Shown here one piece after another: positions 24,721 through 34,365 of a stretch of DNA of 64,000 nt. The first letter of the stretch is position 1, and each line of letters begins with the position of its first letter. The notes under the pieces are model-generated. The model saw only the letters and a program-made list of their open reading frames with translations, was not told where the DNA came from and searched no databases. This DNA is from Micromonospora cremea (GTDB lineage: Bacteria > Actinomycetota > Actinomycetes > Mycobacteriales > Micromonosporaceae), in the NCBI RefSeq assembly GCF_900143515.1, contig NZ_FSQT01000002.1:869501-933500 (forward strand), in the 5' to 3' direction. The position numbers and the translations under genes are program-made.

Positions 24721-25473
24721 TCAGGCGCTGGGGGTGCGGTGCTCGGAGGCGGCGTCCAGGGCGGCCGCCTCCTCCGGGGTCGGCGCGCTGCCGCCCAGGT
24801 GCGCGGGCTGCCACCAGGTGTCGTCCGGACCGGCCGGCGCGTCCGGGTACTCCCGCTGGGCCCGGTCGACGAGCGCGCTGAGCCGCGTGGTCAGCTCGGC
24901 GGCCAGCACGTTCGGGTCCGGGAAATCCGCCGGATTGATCGGTTCGCCGATCAGGATGGTGATCGGCGTGTGCCGGCGGGTGAGCGTGCGCGGGCGGCCC
25001 TTGGTCCACAGCCGCTGGGTGCCCCACAGCGCGACCGGCAGCACCGGCACCTTCGCCGAGCGGGCCATCCGGACCGTGCCGCTCTTGAGCTCCTTGACGG
25101 TGAACGACTGGCTGATCGTCGCCTCGGGGAAGACGCCGACGACCTCGCCGCGCTTGAGCGCGTCCACGGCGGCGCGGAACGAGGCCGCGCCGGCCTGCCG
25201 GTCCACCGGGATGTGCCGCATCCCGCGCATCAGCGGGCCGGAGATCCTGTGCGCGAAGACCGACTGCTTGGCCATGAACCGGACCAGCCGGCCCGACGCG
25301 TTCGCTCCCAGGCCGGCAAAGATGAAGTCGAGGTAGCTGACGTGGTTGCTGGCCAGCACCGCCCCGCCGGTGCGGGGTACGTGGTGGGCGCCCTCGATCT
25401 TGATCTTCAGGTCGAGGACCCGGAACATCGTCTTGGCGGCGGCGATAACGGGCGGGTACACGAGCTCCGGCAT
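24721..25473 (-). CDS. plsC: 1-acyl-sn-glycerol-3-phosphate acyltransferase (PlsC-like)
   Basis: A 250-aa enzyme that puts the second acyl chain on lysophosphatidic acid at the membrane. The HX4D motif is NHVSYLD (His44, Asp49), the substrate-binding motif is VFPEATIS, and RHIPVDR and LPVALWGT are further family blocks. The last 50 residues (PAGPDDTWWQPAHLGGSAPTPEEAA) are a disordered tail. Start ATG 25473. Length and motifs are normal for actinobacterial PlsC paralogues, so the exact acyl-acceptor is uncertain. Confidence 0.9.
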   Translation of the reverse strand: MPELVYPPVIAAAKTMFRVLDLKIKIEGAHHVPRTGGAVLASNHVSYLDFIFAGLGANASGRLVRFMAKQSVFAHRISGPLMRGMRHIPVDRQAGAASFRAAVDALKRGEVVGVFPEATISQSFTVKELKSGTVRMARSAKVPVLPVALWGTQRLWTKGRPRTLTRRHTPITILIGEPINPADFPDPNVLAAELTTRLSALVDRAQREYPDAPAGPDDTWWQPAHLGGSAPTPEEAAALDAASEHRTPSA

Positions 25474-25594
25474 CCGCAGAATCTACCCTGCCCGGCTGGC
25501 GGACGCCTGGGTGGCGACGGCCGGAAGACCGTGTTCGTTCTGCCCTCGGCGGATCCCCCTGGCCACGCGCCGGCCCTGGCCGCAGGATGACGGG

Positions 25595-26236
25595 ATGACG
25601 GAACGAGCGGTGCTGCTCTGGATCCATGGCGGCGGCTGGCGTGGGCAGGCGAGCGAGGACGGCGCGGCTCTGGCCGGGCACGGGCTGCGGGTGGTGCCGG
25701 CCCGCTACCGGCTGGCGCACGAGGCGCACTGGCCGGCCCAGTTGACCGACGTACGCGAGGAGGCACGTCGCGCCCGCGACGACGGCCGGCCACTGCTGGT
25801 GGGTGGTGACTCGGCCGGTGCCATGCTCGCCCTCCAGGCAGGGTTGCGTGGCATCGACCGGCCGGACGACGTGACCGGGGTGCTTGCGTACTGGCCGCCG
25901 GTGGACCCGCTCGACCCCGAATGGGTACGGCTGCGCGACGGCAACGATCCATGGGTCGACCTGCTCGGCCACCCGCCCGCGGCCGGCGACCCGGCCACCG
26001 TCGACGCCACGGTCGGCACCCACGTCGGCAACCGGGTGCCGGTGCTGCTGGTGCACGGCACGGCCGATCGCTCGGTCCCGGTGAGCCAGACCGTCCGGCT
26101 CACCGGTGCGTTGCTCGCCGCCGGGCACCCGGTGCACAGCTGGGTGACCGATGGTGGCCACGCGCTGGAGCTGGACCGGCCGGACCTGCGGGCGGTGGCC
26201 GCCGCATTCCTGGACAGCGTGCTGCCGCCCGGCTGA
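25595..26236 (+). CDS. Alpha/beta hydrolase (HSL/carboxylesterase-like)
   Basis: A 213-aa esterase-type hydrolase. It begins MTERAVLLWIHGGGW, with the oxyanion HGGG at residues 11-14, then VGGDSAGAML with the nucleophile Ser at about 73, VHGTADRSVP with the acid, and TDGGHALELD with the His. This is the arrangement of the hormone-sensitive-lipase group. No signal peptide. Start ATG 25595 fits the first beta strand. Substrate unknown. Confidence 0.88.
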   Translation: MTERAVLLWIHGGGWRGQASEDGAALAGHGLRVVPARYRLAHEAHWPAQLTDVREEARRARDDGRPLLVGGDSAGAMLALQAGLRGIDRPDDVTGVLAYWPPVDPLDPEWVRLRDGNDPWVDLLGHPPAAGDPATVDATVGTHVGNRVPVLLVHGTADRSVPVSQTVRLTGALLAAGHPVHSWVTDGGHALELDRPDLRAVAAAFLDSVLPPG

Positions 26237-26276
26237 CCGGGCCGACCGGCCAAGGTGGACCAGCCAGCGCGGTAAA

Positions 26277-28337
26277 TCAGTCGGAGAGGTTGCTGAGATC
26301 GATCCGGCCTCGGGCGAAGGCGTCCACCCGCCCCCAGCGGCCCGGAATGTCCAGCACCTCGATCCGACCCATTCCCATCGGCAGCCGTGGATCGACCGCC
26401 AGGTGCCCCTCGTGGGGCTCCAGGCCGAGCATGGTGCGCAGCAGCAGCAGCGGCGTACCGGTCGACCATGCCTGCGGGCTGCACGCCGTCGGATACTCCA
26501 CCGGGAACTTGGTCAGCTCCCGCGGGTAGCCGCCGAACGCCTCCGGCAGCCGCCCGTCGAAGTAGGTGGCCGCGTCCAGGATGCCGCTGGCGATCGTGGC
26601 GGCCTCCTCGGCGAAGCCGTACCGACGCAGACCCCAGGCGATGAAGGAGTTGTCGAACGGCCAGATCGTGCCGTTGTGGTAGCCGATCGGGTTGTACCGG
26701 GATTCCCCCTCGGCCAACGTCCGCACCCCCCACCCGGTGAAGAGCCGCGACCCGACCAGGTGCTGCGCGAGCTTCTCGGCCCGCTCGGGTTCGACGATCC
26801 CGCTCCACAGCAGGTGACCGTTGTTCGAGCTGAGCACGTCGCACTGGCGACCGTCCGGGTCCACGGCCAGGGCGTAGTACTCGCCGTCCGCCACCCAGAA
26901 GTCCCGGTTGAACCGCTGTTTCAGCTCTGCCGCCTCCCGCTCCAACTGGTCGGCGAACTCCGGGTCACCCCAGAACTGCCGGGCCAGCCGGGCGGCGCGC
27001 ATCTTCGCGTCGTACGCGTACCCCTGCACCTCGCAGGTGGCCCGGGGGAACGGCGGCAGCGTGCCGTCGGAGTAGGAGATCGAGTCCCAGGAGTCCTTCC
27101 AGCACTGGTTCTCCAGGCCGGTGTCGGAGTTGCGTCGCTCGTACCAGATGTAGCCGTTGCCGATCAGGTCGGCGTACGAGTCGATCCACCTCAACGCCGC
27201 CCGCGACTCCTGCTCCAACTCCTTGACCAGGGCGACGTCCCCGCTCCACCGCTCGTACTCGTCGAGCAGCACGACGAACAGCGGCGTCGCGTCCACCGAG
27301 CCGTAGTACGGCGAGTGTGGCTGCTCCTCGAAGGCGGCGGTCTCGCCGTAGCGCATCTCGTGCAGGATCCGCCCGGGGTCCTCGTCGCGAAAGTCGTCGA
27401 ACCGGCTGCCCTGAAGGGCGGCCAGGATGCGCAGCGTGGTCTTCGACAGTTGCGGGGTGAACGGCAGCGTCTGCAGGCAGGTGAGGATGCTGTCCCGGCC
27501 GAACATGGTCATGAACCAGGGCAGGCCGGCAGCCGGCAGGGTGGCGCCGCCCAGCGACAACGGCGAGAAGCGCAGCGCCGCCAGGTCGATCAGGCTGCGC
27601 CGGTAGGTGCTGGACACCCGGCCGTGCTCACTGTTGACCTTGGGCGCGTCCGCGATCCACTGCTCCAGGTCGTGCTGGAGTGCGAGCCGCTCGTTGCCGT
27701 GCACCCGCAGCCCGATCCGCAGGTCCCGGTCCCCGGGCCCGACCGCGTGCGTCTGGACGTCGATCGCGGTGTCCCACTGCTCGCTGGGTTCCAGGTGGAC
27801 GGTGTACGCGAATCCCTTGCTGTCGTAGCGAGCGGCCACCGACGAGGAGATGATCGTTTCGCGCCGGAAGTTGCCCCGGCGGTAGCCCAACCGCAACCGG
27901 TCCGCCTCGACTTCGCTGTAGAGCTCGCCCTTCTTGTTCACGATCTCGTCCTTGACCTGGAACAGGTCGGCGAAGTCCGACGCCGCCTCCATCCGGATCT
28001 CCAGGTCGACCGCCTTCTCGTCGTGGTTGAGGAAGGTGAGCTGCTCCCGGAAGCTGCCGCCGACCGCACGCTCGCGGATGATCGACAACTTGGCGTCGAT
28101 GTAGTGCGTCGCCATCCCCGGCACCAGGAAGAACCGCGATTCGAAGTACTGGAGGTCGTCGAAGGAGAGCGAGTTGAGCCGCTCGCCGTTCACGGTCAGC
28201 ACCCAGGTGGACAGAAACCGGGTGTCGATGGAGAACAGCCCGGTCGGCTCACTCGGTGTCGCCTCGATGTCGCCGGTGTCCTCGCAGACGACGAAGGTGT
28301 TGCCGTCCAGGATCCGGATCGTGTTGCTCTGCCCCAT
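26277..28337 (-). CDS. Glycogen-debranching-type amylo-alpha-1,6-glucosidase family protein
   Basis: A 686-aa cytoplasmic protein with two parts. Residues 1-200 are the N-terminal beta domain of the bacterial glycogen-debranching family (LDGNTFVVCEDTGDI, GLFSIDTRFLSTW). The rest is an (alpha/alpha)6 barrel (LPWFMTMFGRDSILTCLQTL, YYGSVDATPLFVVLLDEY, CWKDSWDSISYSDG, NPIGYHNGTIWPFDNSFIA, ACSPQAWSTGTPLLLLRTMLG). The acidic residues expected for inverting hydrolysis lie in those blocks. It probably acts on an alpha-glucan or a related glycoside. Its ATG overlaps the TGA of the SCP2 gene (TGATG), so the two are coupled. Confidence 0.87.
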   Translation of the reverse strand: MGQSNTIRILDGNTFVVCEDTGDIEATPSEPTGLFSIDTRFLSTWVLTVNGERLNSLSFDDLQYFESRFFLVPGMATHYIDAKLSIIRERAVGGSFREQLTFLNHDEKAVDLEIRMEAASDFADLFQVKDEIVNKKGELYSEVEADRLRLGYRRGNFRRETIISSSVAARYDSKGFAYTVHLEPSEQWDTAIDVQTHAVGPGDRDLRIGLRVHGNERLALQHDLEQWIADAPKVNSEHGRVSSTYRRSLIDLAALRFSPLSLGGATLPAAGLPWFMTMFGRDSILTCLQTLPFTPQLSKTTLRILAALQGSRFDDFRDEDPGRILHEMRYGETAAFEEQPHSPYYGSVDATPLFVVLLDEYERWSGDVALVKELEQESRAALRWIDSYADLIGNGYIWYERRNSDTGLENQCWKDSWDSISYSDGTLPPFPRATCEVQGYAYDAKMRAARLARQFWGDPEFADQLEREAAELKQRFNRDFWVADGEYYALAVDPDGRQCDVLSSNNGHLLWSGIVEPERAEKLAQHLVGSRLFTGWGVRTLAEGESRYNPIGYHNGTIWPFDNSFIAWGLRRYGFAEEAATIASGILDAATYFDGRLPEAFGGYPRELTKFPVEYPTACSPQAWSTGTPLLLLRTMLGLEPHEGHLAVDPRLPMGMGRIEVLDIPGRWGRVDAFARGRIDLSNLSD

Positions 28338-28708
28338 CAGTGCACCTCCCCGGCGAATCGGTGGCGCGGCCCGACAGCATCCGGGGAACCCGGGAAGATG
28401 CGCTCGACCTGCACCACCAGCCGGGCGTCACCCACCACCGTCATGTCCCCCCGCAGCAGGGCGGCCAGGCCGTGCTCGCGGCCTGTCGCGATGTCGTCGA
28501 AGAGCTCCGGACTGGTCCCGATGACCGTGTCGGCCTCCCGGTCCTCCTGACTCACGTTCAGCCGGCCGTGGTCGATCCTCAGCAGCCAGTGCCGGGTCTG
28601 CGCCCCCTCGTGCAGGTCGATGCGCAGTGTCCCGGAGGTCTTCGCCAGCCGGGGTTCGTACCCCCGCCGGTCCAGTTCCTCGAAGAACCTCGTGGTCGCG
28701 TCCACCAT
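28337..28708 (-). CDS. SCP2 sterol-carrier-domain protein
   Basis: A 123-aa single SCP2-type domain: MVDATTRFFEELDRRGYEPRLAKTSGTLRIDLHEG at the start and DTVIGTSPELFDDIATGREHGLAALLRGDMTVVGDARLV in the middle, where the TVIGTSPEL and LRGDMTVVGD patterns mark the fold. Such domains bind lipid-like ligands in a tunnel. Start ATG 28708 behind a GGAGGA. Its stop overlaps the start of the debranching-type glycosidase, which makes a two-gene operon with no obvious metabolic link. Confidence 0.8.
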   Translation of the reverse strand: MVDATTRFFEELDRRGYEPRLAKTSGTLRIDLHEGAQTRHWLLRIDHGRLNVSQEDREADTVIGTSPELFDDIATGREHGLAALLRGDMTVVGDARLVVQVERIFPGSPDAVGPRHRFAGEVH

Positions 28709-28919
28709 CGGGTCCACTCCTCCCCCAGTTGCGCCGCCCGGCATCCCGCCGCGCTCGCGTGGCGCCCAGGACCGGCGTTGCACGTCCCCGCACGGGGTCC
28801 CCGCCGGTTCTCCGGCCAACCTCACCCGGATCGGGTGAGCGGCCCGGGAGTGTCGGACCGGCCGGGTAGCGTGCCGGGCACCAGGGTGGAGCGACGGGAC
28901 GTCCGTGACGGAGGGGCAC

Positions 28920-30026
28920 ATGACGGGGCAGGCGGCACAGGTCGACCGGCGGCAGGTCCTCGCGTACCGGGTGGCGGCCCAGCAGCTCGACCGCTCCGGC
29001 GGCCGGCTTCCGGGCGATCTGGCGGTGCTGTCCCTGGGCGTGCAGGACACGCCGTACGGCAGCGCCCGGCAGGCGCTGGCGGCGCGCGGCGCGACCGGGT
29101 CGGACGACCGGCTGGAGCTGGTGTGGTCGATGCGCGGCGCACCGCACCTGCACCGGCGTGCCGACCTGCCGACCCTGGCCTCGGCGCTCTGGCCGCTCAG
29201 TGACGCCGACGCCACCCGCCGGATCCCCGGGCAGATCGGTGCGGGCGCGCGGCTCGGGCTGGCCGCGTTCCGGGCCACGGCCGAGGCGTTCCAGGCGGTG
29301 GTCACCGCCGAGATGGAGCGCGGCGTGGTCAGCCGGGCGGTCTCCGACCGGGTGCCCGCCGAGCTGACCTACGACTGCCGGGCGTGCCAGGCACGGCACA
29401 TCTCGGGGTCGGTGTTCCAGCAGGCCGGGCTCGCCGGCGGGGTGCGCCTGCTGGTCTCCGGCCGGGCCGCCCGGCTCGCCCCGCTGCCCGACCGGCCCGG
29501 CCCGCCCGCCGCCGCGGCGCACACCGCCGACCTGATCGCTACCTACCTGCGGCTGCTCGGCCCGGCCACCCCGGCCGACGCGGCCGGCTTTCTCGGCTCC
29601 GCCGCCGCGGAGCTGCGCCGGGTCTGGCCGGCCGACCTGGTTGAGGTGCGGGTCGACGGCCGGGCCACCTGGCTGCCGGCCGACGCGCTCGACGCGTTGA
29701 CCGGCGCGCCGGCGGCCCGTCTGGTGCGGCTGCTGCCACCGGGGGATCCCTTCCTCGCGGGCCGCGACCGTGACCTGCTGGTGCCCACTCGGGAGCACCA
29801 GCGGCAGCTGTGGCGGGCGATCGGCAATCCGGGCGCGCTGCTGGTGGACGGCGAGGTGGCCGGCACCTGGCGGGCGCGGCAGGTCGGAAAGGGTCGGTTG
29901 GAGCTGACCGTCAGCCCGTTCTCGGCGCTGCCCGCCCGGGTCCGCCGCGGGGTCGACGCCGAGGCGGCGACGGTCGCCGCCGCTCGCGCCGCCACCGACG
30001 TGCAGGTCCGGGTCGAGCCGACCTGA
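28920..30026 (+). CDS. Winged-helix DNA-binding protein (AlkZ-type DNA glycosylase family)
   Basis: A 368-aa member of the HTH_42/AlkZ group, which contains DNA glycosylases that remove bulky or crosslinked bases. Repeated winged-helix blocks are seen (ILAYRVAAQQLDR at the start, ADLPTLASALWPLSDADATRRI, TPADAAGFLGSAAAELRRVW). The active-site region of the family corresponds to LGVQDTPYGSARQAL, which carries one Gln followed by Asp rather than a QxQ, so catalysis is uncertain. ATG 28920 has GGAGGGG upstream; GTG 28905 is an alternative. Such genes sometimes protect producers from their own genotoxins. Confidence 0.78.
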   Translation: MTGQAAQVDRRQVLAYRVAAQQLDRSGGRLPGDLAVLSLGVQDTPYGSARQALAARGATGSDDRLELVWSMRGAPHLHRRADLPTLASALWPLSDADATRRIPGQIGAGARLGLAAFRATAEAFQAVVTAEMERGVVSRAVSDRVPAELTYDCRACQARHISGSVFQQAGLAGGVRLLVSGRAARLAPLPDRPGPPAAAAHTADLIATYLRLLGPATPADAAGFLGSAAAELRRVWPADLVEVRVDGRATWLPADALDALTGAPAARLVRLLPPGDPFLAGRDRDLLVPTREHQRQLWRAIGNPGALLVDGEVAGTWRARQVGKGRLELTVSPFSALPARVRRGVDAEAATVAAARAATDVQVRVEPT

Positions 30027-30054
30027 CCGCATGGCGTGCTCCGGCCAGCACGAC

Positions 30055-30083
30055 GCCGGCCCTCCCGCGAGGGGAGAGCCGGC
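30055..30083. terminator. Bidirectional hairpin between two convergent genes
   Basis: The stem GCCGGC plus CTCCC pairs with GGGAG plus GCCGGC around GCGA, with a C-A mismatch in between. It lies between the stop of the AlkZ-type gene (30026) and the stop of the CBS gene (30101), so it can serve both. Confidence 0.7.
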
Positions 30084-30100
30084 GCGCCCGCGGCGGACGG

Positions 30101-30517
30101 TCAGTTGTTCGGGTCGTCGGCGCTGATGTCAGCCAGCACCGACTGCGGTTCGCGCTCGACCGCGAGGTCGCCCATCGAGACGAGGCCGACCAGGCGCCCG
30201 TCGTCGATCACCGGCAGCCGGCGTACGGCGTAGGTGCGCATCAGGTCCGCGGCGGCAACGGCGTCGTCGTACTGGCTCACCGTGACCACATCGCGGGTGG
30301 TGATCTGGTTCAGCCGGGTCGAGCCCGGGTCCATGTTCTCCGCGACACCCCGGACCGTGATGTCCCGGTCCGTGACGATGCCGACCACACTGTCGCCGTC
30401 GGTCACCACCACGTCACCGATCGCGCTGTCGCGCATCTCCTGCGCGGCCGCGATGAGTGTGTCGTTGCCGTCCATCGTCACCAACCGGGTCGTCATGAAC
30501 TCTCCGACCGTTGTCAT
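30101..30517 (-). CDS. CBS-domain protein
   Basis: A 138-aa protein made of a tandem CBS pair that binds adenosine nucleotides as an energy or stress sensor. CBS1 covers MTTRLVTMDGNDTLIAAAQEMRDSAIGDVVVTDGDSVVGIVTDRDI, CBS2 covers ITTRDVVTVSQYDDAVAAADLMRTYAVRRLPVIDDGRLVGLVSMGDL. The tail is acidic (ADISADDPNN). Start ATG 30517 behind AGGGGAG; an upstream frame adds 36 Arg/Pro-rich residues and is rejected. Function as a stand-alone regulator is inferred. Confidence 0.9.
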   Translation of the reverse strand: MTTVGEFMTTRLVTMDGNDTLIAAAQEMRDSAIGDVVVTDGDSVVGIVTDRDITVRGVAENMDPGSTRLNQITTRDVVTVSQYDDAVAAADLMRTYAVRRLPVIDDGRLVGLVSMGDLAVEREPQSVLADISADDPNN

Positions 30518-30669
30518 GGTGCTCCCCTCTCGGTGTCGGCACGGCCCGTCTACCCGCCGCCCGGGGCGGGGTAACGCGGGCGGCCGCCCCGGCAGCGGTC
30601 GCCGGTATGCCGGCCGGCGCGTCACGGCGGGCGGTGCGATCCGGCTCCGCCGCCTACGGTGGGCGGGTG

Positions 30670-31248
30670 ATGACGGGCGAGCCCGAGCTGCGCGGAATGG
30701 TCGCCGGCAGCGGCTGGTTGACCCGGGCGCTGACCGTGGTACGCGACTCCGGCCTGCCGGACGCCTGGATCGGCGCGGGCGCCCTGCGCGACCTGGTCTG
30801 GGGCGAGCGGTACGGCGACGGGTTCGACCCGACGACGGTCCACGACGTGGACGTGGTCTTCTTCGACCCGACGGAGCTGAGCCGGGACGCCGACGACCGG
30901 GCGACCGCCCGACTGACGGCGGCCTGGCCCGAGCCGCCCTGGCAGGCGCGCAACCAGGCGGCGGTGCACACCTGGTACGCGGCGAAGTTCGGCGGCGACC
31001 CGATCGCCCCGTACGGCAGCGTGGCCGAGGCGGTCGCCACCTGGCCGGAGTACGCCACCGCCGTGGCGGTCCGACTGGACCGGGCCGACCGGCTGGTGGT
31101 CTGCGCCCCGTACGGCCTGGCCGATCTGCTCGGCGGGGTGTGGCGGCACAACCCGGCTCGTGTCGGGGTCGCGATGTCCCGGCAGCGGCTGGCCCGGCAC
31201 CGGCCCGCGCAGCGGTGGCCCGGGGTGACCGTGGTCGACCCGGGCTGA
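30670..31248 (+). CDS. Nucleotidyltransferase-fold protein (NTP_transf_6-like)
   Basis: A 192-aa protein resembling the COG3575 group. The nucleotidyltransferase signature is DAWIGAGALRDLVWGERYG followed by the acidic cluster HDVDVVFFDPTEL, which would hold the metal-binding Asp residues. The C-terminal part (TWPEYATAVAVRLDRADRLVVCAPYGLADLLGG) is the conserved substrate domain. The activity of this group is not established. Start ATG 30670, or GTG three bases earlier. Confidence 0.82.
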   Translation: MTGEPELRGMVAGSGWLTRALTVVRDSGLPDAWIGAGALRDLVWGERYGDGFDPTTVHDVDVVFFDPTELSRDADDRATARLTAAWPEPPWQARNQAAVHTWYAAKFGGDPIAPYGSVAEAVATWPEYATAVAVRLDRADRLVVCAPYGLADLLGGVWRHNPARVGVAMSRQRLARHRPAQRWPGVTVVDPG

Positions 31249-31267
31249 CCCGGGAGTGGACCGCCCG

Positions 31268-31708
31268 TCAGCTCTGGGGCGGCATACCGTAGATGCGCTC
31301 GACGTGCAGGCGCAGCACCAGCCGCTGTTCGGCGACCATGGCCCGGCGGTATTCGTCCCAGTCCGGGTGTTCGCCGCGTAGCGACCGGTAGAGCCCCACC
31401 AGCTCCTCGACGGTCGCGTCGCCCGATTCGGTGGCCGGCGCCGTCAGCTCGGCGCGCCCCTCGACCACCGCGTACGCCCAGCCGTCCTCGCTGCCGACGT
31501 GGAAGCTGGCCCGTGGGTCCCGGCGCAGGTTGGCCGTCTTGGCCCGATCGTCGGTGACGGACACCCGGATCAGGCCCGCCTCCCGGTCGAAGGAGTAGAG
31601 CACAGTGGACAGCTGCGGCCGGCCGTCCCGCTTGATCGTGGCGAGCACGCCCATCGGGCGGCCGGCGATCAGGTCGGTCAACGCCTGCTGGGCACGGTCA
31701 TCCGGCAC
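31268..31708 (-). CDS. PPOX-class F420-dependent (split-barrel flavin) oxidoreductase
   Basis: A 146-aa split-barrel protein of the pyridoxamine-phosphate-oxidase-like family common in mycobacteria and other actinobacteria, many of which use cofactor F420. The cofactor-binding region is GRPMGVLATIKRDGRPQLSTVLYSFD, followed by KTANLRRDPRASFHV, and a C-terminal LVLRLHVERIYGMP. No signal peptide. Reduction of small organic substrates is expected. It lies alone, between the nucleotidyltransferase and asd. Confidence 0.88.
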   Translation of the reverse strand: MPDDRAQQALTDLIAGRPMGVLATIKRDGRPQLSTVLYSFDREAGLIRVSVTDDRAKTANLRRDPRASFHVGSEDGWAYAVVEGRAELTAPATESGDATVEELVGLYRSLRGEHPDWDEYRRAMVAEQRLVLRLHVERIYGMPPQS

Positions 31709-31840
31709 GGCATCCTCCAGGTGGCAGGTCGGCTTCGTTCATCCAAGCACGACCGGCCGACTCCCGCCCCCGCCGAGCCGCGCTCGGGCGGACCGAGGCC
31801 CCCGCCGGCAGCCGACGGGTGCCTGGCGTGACGGCGACGG

Positions 31841-33010
<1,170 letters not shown>

Positions 33011-33021
33011 GAGGGCGGGGG

Positions 33022-34365
33022 TCAGGGCTGGGTGATCATTTCGCCCAGGGCGGCGGCGGTGAGTTCGTCGCGGATGATCGCGGCGTCGCCCTCGATGACC
33101 AGGGTCAACCCGTCCGGGTGCAGGTGGGTCGCGGCAGCCGCGGAGACCTGGTCCACGTCGGCGGCGAGCAGCTCCTCGCGCAGCCGGGCGTGGTAGTCGT
33201 CCGGCAGGTCGTGCACCACCAGCGTGGTCAGCGCGGAGGCGATCGCCCGGGGGCTCTGCAACTCGACCGAGAGCTGCCCGGCCCGCCAGGAACGGGCCAC
33301 CGCCAGCTCGTCCTCGGTCACCCCGCCGACCTGGGTACGGGTGATCTCCCCCACGGCCTCGACCAGGGCCGGCGCGGTCACCGCGGTCTGTACACCGGAG
33401 CTGACCGCGAACCGGCCGAACCGGCGGGACGAGGCGAAGTCACCCCGAATGCCGTACGTGTAGCCGTGCACCTCGCGGATCAGGTGGTTGAGCCGGGAGG
33501 TGAACGCCCCGCCGAGCACCGTGCCGGCGAGCGTCATCGGGACGTGGTCGGGATGCGCCCGGTGCGGCGACGGGTGGCCCAGTCGCAGCGTGGACTGCAC
33601 CGAGCCCGGACGGTCCACCAGGATGATCCGCCGCCCGGTACGCATCGGCACCTCGATCGGGCCGCCCCGGTCGGCCGGGCCCCCGCCGGTGCCCGCGAAC
33701 ACCGCGGCGGCCAGCGCGTCCAGGTCGATCCGGTCCAGGTCACCGGCGACGACCAGGGTGCCGGGCCGCAGGAACCACTCGGAGTGGAAGACGGTCACGT
33801 CCTCCACGTCCAGCCCGGCCACCGACTCCGGGTCGCCGTACATCGGACGTCCCCACCGGTTCTCCGCGCCGAACAGGTCCGCGCGCAGCGCGGCGTCGGC
33901 GCGTGGGCCCGGGTTCGCCCAGTCCATCCGCAGCGCGTTGGCCTCGTCGTCGCGGACCCGCCGGACGTCGGCCGGGTCCAGTCGGGGCGTCCGCACGGCC
34001 TCGGCGAGCAGCTGCACCGCAGCGGTCAACCGGTCGACCGGCACCTGGACGCTGACCTGGAACGAGTCCCAGTCCAGCCCGGTCACCAGCTCGGTGCCGA
34101 GCGCCTCGATGGCCAGCGCGTACGCGGTCGCGTCCCGCTGTGCGGTGCCCTCCTCCAACGCCTTGGCCAGCACCCCGCCCAGCCCCTCCTTGCCGGTCGG
34201 CTCCCGACCGGCGCCGGCGTCGAGCAGCAGCAGCGCGACGGCGAGGTTCTGCCCAGGCAGGTGCGCGGCGACCACCTGACCACCGGCCACGGCGCGGCGG
34301 ACCACCGGCGGGAACCGGTACGGGCGGGCGGCACCCGGGCCGGGACGGTCGGTGATCAGCGACAT
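33022..34365 (-). CDS. M16 peptidase family protein, non-catalytic partner
   Basis: A 447-aa M16-fold protein. Where the catalytic partner has HxxEH, this one reads GGVLAKALEEGT, so it cannot bind zinc. It keeps the C-terminal RxY-type block (REVHGYTYGIRGDF) that completes the active site of the partner in trans, as in other two-subunit M16 proteases. Start ATG 34365; it overlaps the partner gene by 10 nt and is translated after it. The pair probably degrades small peptides. Confidence 0.88.
   Translation of the reverse strand: MSLITDRPGPGAARPYRFPPVVRRAVAGGQVVAAHLPGQNLAVALLLLDAGAGREPTGKEGLGGVLAKALEEGTAQRDATAYALAIEALGTELVTGLDWDSFQVSVQVPVDRLTAAVQLLAEAVRTPRLDPADVRRVRDDEANALRMDWANPGPRADAALRADLFGAENRWGRPMYGDPESVAGLDVEDVTVFHSEWFLRPGTLVVAGDLDRIDLDALAAAVFAGTGGGPADRGGPIEVPMRTGRRIILVDRPGSVQSTLRLGHPSPHRAHPDHVPMTLAGTVLGGAFTSRLNHLIREVHGYTYGIRGDFASSRRFGRFAVSSGVQTAVTAPALVEAVGEITRTQVGGVTEDELAVARSWRAGQLSVELQSPRAIASALTTLVVHDLPDDYHARLREELLAADVDQVSAAAATHLHPDGLTLVIEGDAAIIRDELTAAALGEMITQP

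Noticed and set aside
26151..28550. Plus-strand frame of about 800 codons opposite the debranching-type glycosidase
   Set aside because: No domain, wrong amino acid composition, and the minus-strand glycosidase is unambiguous.
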